Of a stretch of 12,500 nucleotides of DNA, positions 7,168-12,500 are shown one piece after another. The DNA is from Hirudo medicinalis (taxonomy: Eukaryota > Annelida > Clitellata > Hirudinida > Hirudinidae): contig MPNW01001121.1 in NCBI GenBank assembly GCA_011800805.1, positions 1-12,500 of the forward strand, in the 5' to 3' direction. The notes below the pieces were generated by a model, which worked only from the letters and a program-made list of their open reading frames with translations, was not told the DNA's origin and ran no database searches. How positions within the stretch are numbered: position 1 is the stretch's first letter; every line of letters starts with the position of its first letter. Position numbers and translations under genes: made by a program.

Positions 7168-7900
7168 ATATTCCTTGAATTAAAAAAAAGTAGAATTTAA
7201 TCGCTGCCTGGAAAGTGTGTATGTGGAACTAAGGGCAGACAAGGCCTGGAATTCAGGGTGGAATAGGGTTTCAAAAGGTCACTATAAATTCAAGGGCGTT
7301 CTTTGGGGGAGGCAGGGGGAAACCATGAAGGGGGGAAAGCTGCAATCACCGAATAAATCCAGTCAGGTTGATTTGCTACCTTCTCCAAGTATGAAACTTC
7401 AAACTTAACAGTCCAACATCGTATAAAAACAAGATTCATGTACAAGAACAATCTGCCGACGACCGGGTAAAGTTCTTGTTCTGCTAACAAATGTTCTCCT
7501 TGAAGTTACAAGGGATTGATTGCAAAACTTTTCGCAGAAGGAATTTAAGACCTAAACTAAGCTTGACTCCTCCCACGTGACTTTACATGATAATGATCCA
7601 GAGAGGAAACCATAGTGGAGTTGAGGAACAACTTGGACAGTTGTCAGAAAGACCCAGGATTGAGGAGCTACTCAGAAATATCAGATAAAAACTGATTGGC
7701 GAAGTGTCAAACACTCGTTTTTTGTTGTTCATTTTAGATATAAATGTGCGAATGAAACATTAAAACATGTTTTGGATTTTTTGCACTCAAAGTGTTGGTG
7801 AGGAGAGAGTTTTGTCTCTTGCGGTACTTTGTGTGATGTTGGTGAAGATTGATGACAAACCATTTTTTATTACAATGACATGAAAGTCTATGTAAACTCT
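7168..7900. other. Unique sequence without a supported gene
   Basis: About 730 bases. Open frames of 63-66 codons exist on both strands at 7217-7490, with no splice-delimited exon and no recognised domain. G runs (GGGGGAGGCAGGGGG at about 7304-7318, GGGGGG near 7331) stand out in otherwise AT-rich DNA. TTTTAGATATAAATG near 7735 is AT-rich. Confidence 0.45.
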
Positions 7901-8024
7901 GATGATGACGACGACATGGATTGCGGTGATGATGATGATGATGATGACGACGACGATGATGATGATGGTGGTGATGATGATGTTGATGATGATGACGAGG
8001 AGGAAGAGGAGGAGGAGGAGGAGG
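7901..8024 (+). repeat. (GAT/GAC)n array passing into (GAG)n
   Basis: GAT and GAC triplets (7901-7998) run directly into GAG/GAA triplets (about 7997-8024). Read in one frame this looks like an acidic D-then-E protein segment, but both neighbours in the frame are short and featureless. Confidence 0.94.
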
Positions 8025-8104
8025 TTGTGGACGCGTGTTCGCAGAAGGAAAGATTAAAGTTAGATGAAAAAAAAGAAAATTAGAAAAACAGTGAAGCGTC
8101 ACTC

Positions 8105-8204
8105 AAGAAAAAAAAAACAAAAAAAAACAAAAAATAAAAAAAAACAAAAAGAAATAAAAAGAAAAAAAAAGAAATAAAAAGAAATAGAAAAATAATAAAA
8201 AAAA
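8105..8204 (+). repeat. A-rich tract, about 100 bases
   Basis: Poly-A interrupted by single C, G or T: AAAAAAC units on the left and GAAATAAAAA units on the right. GCGTCA occurs just before (8096-8101) and just after (about 8208-8213). It could be a decayed poly-A tail of a retroposed element or a simple A-rich repeat. Confidence 0.9.
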
Positions 8205-8661
8205 CATGCGTCAAAAGAGACACTTGAGACTTAAAATTGACTCCTAATTTTTAATTCGAGGATCAAACGGTCACAGGAATTGGAACGTACAAATGGAGGC
8301 GGGAACGGGAACAGGAACTTGGCAAGTGCTTGGTGTCGAGAGGCCCCAGTAAATCCTGACCATGTTTTGTGTTAAAGCCAAGCATCCTCCGGAGCAAGCT
8401 GGATACTTTTCCAATTGTCTCGGAAGATATTTCAAATTCATCCTGTGTGTGCAACTATTCTCAATTAAGAGTTCCTTTCCAAAGACTTTCTTTACGACTG
8501 CTAACAGAGTGGTTCTCATGAGAGGATCTTGTCTCGTATTTTCATTTTTGAGGAGGTTCAAAGTTCAAATAAATTATACATATTATATGCACAATAAAAT
8601 TCACACAATAACTTAATTAACGGAATTAAAAAATAACTGACACATCCAATTGCAAGATGAT
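8205..8661. other. Unique sequence; overlapping open frames on both strands
   Basis: The + strand is open from about 8362 to 8616 and the - strand from 8561 to 8271, each under 100 codons with varied composition. No acceptor/donor pair stands out and no family was recognised. Neither frame is preferred. Confidence 0.35.
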
Positions 8662-8676
8662 CCTGCAACTTGCAGG
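8662..8676. other. Near-perfect 15-base palindrome
   Basis: CCTGCAA-C-TTGCAGG: 7-base arms with perfect complementarity around one central base. It could be a dimeric protein-binding site, or part of the repeat element that includes the adjacent tRNA-like sequence. Confidence 0.5.
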
Positions 8677-8728
8677 CTACAAGTTAATTGAACAGAAAAC
8701 TTAACAGTTAACTCATAAGTTGGGCCAT

Positions 8729-8757
8729 GGTTCGAAGCCTGCACGTTCGATTCCTGC
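8729..8757 (+). other. tRNA-like B-box sequence (possible SINE remnant)
   Basis: GGTTCGAAGCC at 8729-8739 fits the Pol III B-box consensus GGTTCGANNCC. A second T-loop-like element, GTTCGATTCC, follows at 8745-8754. The second can be drawn as a T-arm (GCACG/CCTGC, four of five pairs). No anticodon arm or acceptor stem can be built, so this is not a tRNA gene. A tRNA-derived short interspersed element is the likeliest source. Confidence 0.3.
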
Positions 8758-8837
8758 TGAGAACCGGTGATTGATCTGTGCTGCGAGTAATATTTATTAA
8801 TCCAAACGTGATGATAGAGATGGATAGTTCTGCTATC

Positions 8838-8911
8838 GATGATGATGATGATCATGATGCTGGTGATGACAACGACGACGACGATGACGGTGATGATGAT
8901 GATGATGATGT
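8838..8911 (+). repeat. (GAT/GAC)n array
   Basis: GAT triplets interrupted by CAT and GCT, then a GAC block, then GAT. It lies inverted relative to the ATC array at 9043-9203. Confidence 0.93.
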
Positions 8912-9042
8912 TGAAGGTGATAAATAGAGTTGGTGATGTTGACACAAAGGGCAATGTTCAATAGAGGGCTCGACGTGTTCGATATTCCTGAAAAGTCCTG
9001 AGGGATGTCTACATGGCATTGAAACAAAACACACATCAGATC

Positions 9043-9203
9043 TCATCGTCATCATCATCATCATCATCATCGTCATCATCATCGTCATCGTTAGTCATCG
9101 TCATAGTCGTCGTCGTCATCATCATCATCATCATCATGGCCACATCATCATCAGGAGCATCACGAAAGCCATTACCATCGTCATAGTCGTCATTATCGTC
9201 CTC
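9043..9203 (-). repeat. (ATC/GTC)n array
   Basis: Long ATC-orientation array (GAT on the minus strand), clean at 9046-9136 except for CGT, TAG and TAGT interruptions. A GGCCACATCATCATCAGGAG break follows, then a degenerate CGTCATAGTCGTC tail. Confidence 0.93.
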
Positions 9204-9206
9204 CAC

Positions 9207-9291
9207 CTGAGGCAGTCCATGTCGTAGCGTTGTTCCAGTTGTTCCAGCACAACTCCCCTCACCTTCGCACCATCTCCAACTTTCAACTCCG
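9207..9291 (-). CDS. Weak exon candidate, unknown product
   Basis: On the minus strand, a segment between an acceptor-like CATATTAG and a donor CTCAG/GTGGAG stays open and reads 27 complete residues with a helical look, ending VLEQLEQRYDMDCL. The entry phase is 1 and the exit phase is 2. A second, stronger-looking donor (GCGAAG/GTGAGG) lies inside it. The pyrimidine tract is poor and the frame downstream enters the GAT array. No family was recognised. Confidence 0.15.
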
Positions 9292-9480
9292 CTAATATGA
9301 GACTTTCCGGGTGTTGTTGTTTGTGTTTTGTTTTTTTTTTCTTAAGACAATCTTTTGCGATTGTTGTTGTTGAACTACAACGCACGAGTCGCTTGCGTCT
9401 TCAATTTTTCAACAACTTGGGAATTTATTGCTCTTCCAGAAATAACTTCTCCTTTGTCTCTTGCAGAGGGATGGGTTTTA

Positions 9481-9563
9481 ATGACGGTGATGACGACGAC
9501 GACGACAATGATGATGATGATGATGATGATGATGACGACGACGATGATGATGACGACGACGAT
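9481..9563 (+). repeat. (GAC)n/(GAT)n array
   Basis: GAC block, pure GAT core, then GAC and GAT mixed, ending in GATATATCG. It follows a strong acceptor-like sequence ending at 9466 by only 14 bases. Confidence 0.95.
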
Positions 9564-9676
9564 ATATCGTGAAGTGGAGGCCGATTAAGCTGGAATGTGT
9601 TGACAGTTTCGATGAAAACTGACTTTATTGCTCCACTGGATATTTAGGTGCTAATTCCATTGCATATTCGGGACGG

Positions 9677-9763
9677 GATGACGATGATGATTACGATGAT
9701 GATGATGATGAGGAGGAGGAGGTGGTGGATGATGACGATGACGACGACGATGATGATGATGAT
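9677..9763 (+). repeat. Compound (GAT)n-(GAG)n-(GAC)n array
   Basis: GAT triplets, then AGGAGGAGGAGG, GGTGGTGGAT, then GAC and GAT. It shows three trinucleotide variants in one array. Confidence 0.94.
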
Positions 9764-10371
9764 GTGAGATTACGATTTCAAATTTAAAAACTTTTTTTTC
9801 AAATTTCACTTATGAAAAGTTCATTGTTGAAAAGAAGCGGTTGTGAATTGTCAACTTTAAAATTCTTTTCGAGTTGAAATTGTTTACTCAAAAATTGCGC
9901 CATTTTCGAGGAACGTCTGCTTCGATTGGTTTAAAACTGCAATTTCGAGAAATTACTTTTAAACGCTGTAATTAGAGCTAAAAAAAAGTTTAACAAATAG
10001 GCTGAAGTTCTTCTTCCTTCAGAGTATTTTCAAGCTATTTTTACATATTTGTCCTATCATCATTATTTTTATGACAGACTATTCTATAAATTATTCAAAA
10101 TCTTCTTCAAAAAATCATCTTCTAAAGAATGAAAAGAGCCTTAAAAATCAAATCGTGCAAAGTTTAATTTAAAATTATTGTGAAAAGTTACGACGTTTCG
10201 TAAATATTTCATGTCGCGAGAGGTCGTGTTTAAAATCTAACGCTAGAATTTTGTGCAGTCGCTTGAATAATCCTTAAATAAATGATTACATATTTCTCGA
10301 CAAGTGAATAATTTTGCGATTATTATGATTACATGAATGATTGTCAATAATTATTAATAATAACCAAACAG
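9764..10371. other. AT-rich non-coding stretch
   Basis: About 600 bases with many TTT/AAA runs and dense stops in all frames. ATTATTAATAATAA-type palindromic AT sequence lies near 10350. No gene signal seen. If a minus-strand gene ends at 10601, its 3' UTR would lie here, but no AATAAA on that strand was found. Confidence 0.5.
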
Positions 10372-10493
10372 TCAGTAACAAGCGCGATCGAAAGTATATG
10401 GACGTACATCAGTACAAGTATTCCAAAGTACATCGGCGCAAGCACGTGAAATACTTCAGTACAGGCATTCGAAAGTACTTTTGTACACTGTAC
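10372..10493. repeat. Degenerate repeat with seven GTAC palindromes
   Basis: TCAGTACAAGTATTCCAAAGTAC at 10409-10431 and a copy at 10456-10478 with three mismatches are 47 bp apart. A more decayed relative begins at 10372. GTAC starts at 10404, 10412, 10428, 10459, 10475, 10483 and 10490. Confidence 0.75.
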
Positions 10494-10600
10494 TGAAATC
10501 CACGAGCGAATGAAGATGAAGATGATATGGAGAAATTGAAAGGCTGCAGAATTACGAGAGGATTCGATTAAATCCAGTTCGAGGAGGCATTGAGGGGGTG

Positions 10601-10695
10601 TCATGTGACACGTTGAAGAATAAAAATGAAGACAAGGAATGCTGGCAGGACGACATGATAAATGGCCTTTCTCGGAGCTGCCAGTAGTTGTTCCA
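10601..10695 (-). CDS. Candidate terminal exon with C-terminal membrane helix
   Basis: On the minus strand the acceptor GTGTTTTTCTCCCAG has a strong pyrimidine tract and ends at 10696. Entered in phase 1, as set by the exon at 11446-11538, the frame reads 31 residues to TGA (10603-10601). It starts V-EQLLAAPRK and ends with AIYHVVLPAFLVFIFIL followed by QRVT. The 17-residue hydrophobic stretch after RK looks like a C-terminal transmembrane anchor. The other two frames are also open here, one of them for over 100 codons into 10344, so the frame choice rests on phase compatibility. No family was recognised. Confidence 0.28.
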
Positions 10696-10810
10696 CTGGG
10701 AGAAAAACACGTTTGTAAATTATATTTTAAAAATGCTCACATGACGTTTCCAGATTAAATTGTGGATCGAACATGACGTTCATTTCAGGAGAGTTTGAAA
10801 TGTTTCCATT

Positions 10811-10978
10811 AATTACATGGTTACATGATTACATGGTTACATGGTTACATGGTTACATGATTACATGGTTACATGATTACATGGTTACATGATTACATGG
10901 TTACATGATTACATGGTTACATGATTACATGGTTACATGATTACATGATTACATGATTACATGATTACATGGTTACAG
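10811..10978 (+). repeat. 8-bp GRTTACAT minisatellite, 21 units
   Basis: Twenty-one consecutive 8-base units, G-G-TTACAT or G-A-TTACAT, with a first unit AATTACAT and a last GGTTACAG. Between about 10851 and 10946 the A and G forms alternate strictly, giving a 16-bp higher-order repeat. Four A-type units then follow in a row. Confidence 0.98.
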
Positions 10979-11171
10979 ATCAGTTAAGGATGGGTGAAAA
11001 AGTAAGAAATGGGTTTGTAACCGATGTGATGTCCGTTGATCTTTTCGTCTCATTGATGACGGATTTTGACATCGTCTTGACAGAGGCTGCTGGAAAGCTA
11101 ATGTTATGGATTTAATTGAAGTAGTTGCCTTTAATTTACTCAAATTATGTTTAATATCTGAAATATTTCAC
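10979..11171. other. Unique sequence
   Basis: No supported feature, apart from lying within the putative minus-strand intron. Confidence 0.5.
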
Positions 11172-11231
11172 GTGAATATTTGTGAATACTTTTGAATAAT
11201 TGTGAATATTTTTGAATATTTGTGAATATTT
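11172..11231 (+). repeat. 10-bp minisatellite, six units
   Basis: GTGAATATTT-type units in exact 10-base register at 11172, 11182, 11192, 11202, 11212 and 11222, with G/T at the first position and a few internal changes. Confidence 0.93.
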
Positions 11232-11445
11232 CTATCATTTACTTCCCTGACTTTCTGTCGTCACACGAGGAGGGAAGGTTCATTAGAAATCTCTAATTAG
11301 ATACGATCGGATGATTAAAGTGTTTTATTTCTTATTTACTTTTATTTAATATTAATTATTTTCCAATGAATTCTCGAAAAAAAACGGATGCAAACGAGGA
11401 AAAGGTGGAAAAGTCTGGAGAGATTATCGTCCACGTTACGGGTAC

Positions 11446-11538
11446 CTGCTTCCAAGTATTCCTGATCCTCGACATTCATATTCGGACCTTCGCTAATTCC
11501 GCCATTTTTCTCGAGCCGGATGAATATTTTCTGCTCCT
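11446..11538 (-). CDS. Candidate internal exon, 93 bp, phase 1-1
   Basis: Best-supported internal exon. On the minus strand, CTCTTTCTACTCACACTTTT leads to TTCCGTTCAG as acceptor (branch-like CTAAC and CTACTC upstream), and GAAGCAG/GTACCC is the donor. Only one of the three frames is open. It gives 30 complete residues plus split codons at both ends, starting EQKIFIRLEKNGG and ending NVEDQEYLEA: charged, acidic and non-repetitive. A phase 1-1 exon of a length divisible by three is typical of metazoan exons. The same frame also continues unspliced upstream to an ATG at 11698 through the GTGA array. No homologue was recognised. Confidence 0.38.
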
Positions 11539-11573
11539 CTGAACGGAAGTCATAAAAGTGTGAGTAGAAAGAG

Positions 11574-11632
11574 TTAGTGAGTGAGTGAGTGAGTGAGTGA
11601 ATAAGTGAGTGAATGAGTGAGTGAATGAGTGT
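11574..11632 (+). repeat. (GTGA)n tetranucleotide array
   Basis: About 15 units of GTGA with GAAT and ATAA variants. On the minus strand it reads TCAC, giving a spurious HSLI/HSLT peptide repeat. It sits just beyond the acceptor tract of the candidate exon at 11446-11538. Confidence 0.96.
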
Positions 11633-11773
11633 GATTGTTTTGGGCGGGAGAGTAAACAGACGGGTTCGGAATGGATGCGAGTCTAAAAAGGTTTTCAAAG
11701 TGTTTCAGGGAGCCATTATGTGATTATAATTGAGTTCGAATATCCTAATGGGCTTAAAGTGGAGAAAAATCAT
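11633..11773. other. Unique sequence
   Basis: Nothing supported. A minus-strand ATG at 11698 opens a frame that reaches the 93-bp exon candidate only through the tetranucleotide array. Confidence 0.4.
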
Positions 11774-11829
11774 GCAATATTAAATCAGGCGATATTAAAT
11801 CAGGCAATATTAAATCAGGCGATATTAAA
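11774..11829 (+). repeat. 15-bp minisatellite with alternating A/G
   Basis: Units GCAATATTAAATCAG, GCGATATTAAATCAG, GCAATATTAAATCAG and a partial GCGATATTAAA lie at 11774, 11789, 11804 and 11819. The third base alternates A, G, A, G and nothing else changes, so the array is really a 30-bp dimer repeat. Confidence 0.95.
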
Positions 11830-11879
11830 AATGATTCTCAAGTGGCGGCTTTGAAAGGAGCAATTCATTGATGGAGACG

Positions 11880-11919
11880 GTGAATTGGCAGTGAATTGGT
11901 AGTGAATTGACGGTGAATT
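11880..11919 (+). repeat. 11-bp minisatellite
   Basis: GTGAATTGGCA, GTGAATTGGTA, GTGAATTGACG and a partial GTGAATTT start at 11880, 11891, 11902 and 11913, in exact 11-base register. Confidence 0.92.
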
Positions 11920-11926
11920 TCCCTTG

Positions 11927-12069
11927 TCATTGCATCTTCATCAACTGAGACTGATGAAATGTATTTTCTTGTTTTCGGTTGTTAAGAGGCTCAAAAGATC
12001 TCATTGTTCCATTTCCATCTTCCAGTTTTTGTCCGCTGAAGGCATCGATCATAATTACTGGAATCGTGG
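11927..12069 (-). CDS. Weak terminal-exon candidate, unknown product
   Basis: On the minus strand the acceptor AATTGATTTTACAG ends at 12070, followed by an open frame of about 46 residues to TGA at 11929-11927, entered in phase 1. It starts TIPVIMIDAFSGQKLEDGN, has an N-glycosylation-like NGT and ends LMKMQ. The + strand is open over the same span for 105 codons (11924-12241), which weakens the call. No donor in this frame is in phase with the exon at 11446-11538, so it would belong to another transcript or be spurious. Confidence 0.15.
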
Positions 12070-12180
12070 CTGTAAAATCAATTGTGAAGTTTGCCTCGTT
12101 ATAATGAAACACTTGTTTACTAATTTATTAAATAATAAATCAACAAAATTAGAATTATTATTATCATTATTTAGTATTTT

Positions 12181-12207
12181 CTCGTCAACGTTAACGAGTT
12201 TTTTTTT
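12181..12207 (+). other. Inverted repeat followed by T run
   Basis: CTCGTCAAC/GTTAACGAG at 12181-12198 forms 9-base arms with one mismatch and no spacer, then nine Ts. A cruciform-capable palindrome followed by a T run is terminator-like and would also stop RNA polymerase III, but no Pol III gene is seen upstream. Confidence 0.4.
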
Positions 12208-12244
12208 AGTTGCCGTGCGAAATGCACGAAGCAATTATTAAAAA

Positions 12245-12337
12245 GAACTTCTATGAACGAAGAATAAACGAAGAACTTCTATGAACGAAGAATAAACGAA
12301 GAACTTCTATGAACGAAGAATAAACGAAGAACTTCTA
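12245..12337 (+). repeat. 28-bp minisatellite, 3.3 copies
   Basis: GAACTTCTATGAACGAAGAA plus TAAACGAA is repeated at 12245, 12273 and 12301 with no differences, then a partial copy at 12329-12337. Within the unit, GAACGAAGAATAAACGAAGAA is itself a shorter imperfect duplication. Confidence 0.97.
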
Positions 12338-12500
12338 AAATCCTGTCCAATCTTTTTCCATCTCCTTTGAAGCAATTATTGAAGTATTTGTTTTGAGGCC
12401 ACAGACACTTAGAAGGCCATTTTTGGGGACCTTTTCGAACTTCTTGTTTCGATAAAATTGATAAATTTCGACTAATTAACGGCAAATGATGACAATCGAA
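12338..12500. other. Unique sequence at the right edge
   Basis: A minus-strand frame with varied residues (including GPQKWPSKCLWPQNKYF) is open from 12485 into the 28-bp repeat. No splice donor was identified, so it is not called as a gene. Confidence 0.35.

Larger units (their letters stand above)
10696..11445 (-). other. Putative intron joining the two minus-strand exons
   Basis: The donor CAG/GTACCC (first intron base at 11445) and the acceptor TTTTTCTCCCAG (last intron base at 10696) would define a 750-base intron. It contains the GATTACAT octamer array and the TGAATATTT decamer array. This is inference from splice-site pattern and phase only. Confidence 0.25.

Noticed and set aside
8690..8765. 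A tRNA gene suggested by B-box matches
   Set aside because: Counting back from the T-arm, the anticodon stem does not pair, the position before the anticodon is not T, and no acceptor stem closes.
10344..10604. 86-codon minus-strand open frame with hydrophobic segments
   Set aside because: It runs through the degenerate GTAC repeat and AT-rich DNA. It is not the frame set by the upstream exon phase, and no start or splice context supports it.
11924..12241. 105-codon + strand frame starting with a hydrophobic segment
   Set aside because: The first codon is TTG, no splice sites frame it, and the reverse strand is also open over the left part. Its leucine/serine-rich tail reflects AT-rich DNA.
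12245..12337. 28-bp repeats considered as a CRISPR array because the length fits
   Set aside because: No spacers between copies, no cas genes and a eukaryotic context.

Overview
This is eukaryotic, almost certainly animal, non-coding DNA with at most a few small exons. I base this on three things: no open frame longer than about 190 codons that is not driven by a repeat, splice-site-flanked exon-sized open segments, and a very high load of tandem repeats. The host looks like an invertebrate, because the plausible introns are short and the flanks are AT-rich. I cannot name the species or phylum. There is no bacterial gene organisation, no rRNA, no complete tRNA and no recognisable transposon protein.

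The dominant feature is (GAT)n/(GAC)n DNA. About sixteen separate arrays occur in 12.5 kb, in both orientations: GAT on the + strand at 324-612, 786-1049, 2845-2938, 3132-3231, 3521-3602, 4766-4870, 6187-6345, 7901-8024, 8838-8911, 9481-9563 and 9677-9763; ATC on the + strand at 4352-4463, 4978-5133, 6535-6589, 7044-7103 and 9043-9203. Nearly all of the longer open frames (runs of D, M, H, S, T or I) are translations of these arrays and are not genes. Tetranucleotide arrays (GGAT, CCAT, CATT/CACT, GTGA) and unrelated minisatellites with units of 8, 10, 11, 12, 15, 18, 19, 20, 28 and 31-34 bp fill much of the rest. The right end (10.8-12.35 kb) is especially rich in minisatellites.

Coding potential is sparse. 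On the + strand, 2300-2369 reads as a first coding exon: a good start context, a signal peptide and a splice donor. On the - strand, 11538-11446 is a 93-bp open segment with a good acceptor, a CAG/GT donor and phase 1 at both ends. A strong acceptor at 10696 opens a phase-compatible segment (10695-10601) that ends in a hydrophobic helix and a stop. Together these could be the last two coding exons of a membrane-anchored protein, with an intron that carries the GATTACAT array. Weaker exon candidates are at 1211-1322 (+), 2499-2605 (+), 9207-9291 (-) and 11927-12069 (-). No protein family was recognised for any of them.

Other structure worth noting: a perfect CRE palindrome (1575-1584), two identical TGAC-N4-GTCA palindromes 23 bp apart (5545-5584), seven GTAC palindromes with almost mirror-symmetric spacing (10404-10493), tRNA B-box-like sequence (8729-8757) suggestive of an old SINE, and neighbouring GAT/ATC arrays in opposite orientation that could fold into long hairpins if transcribed.
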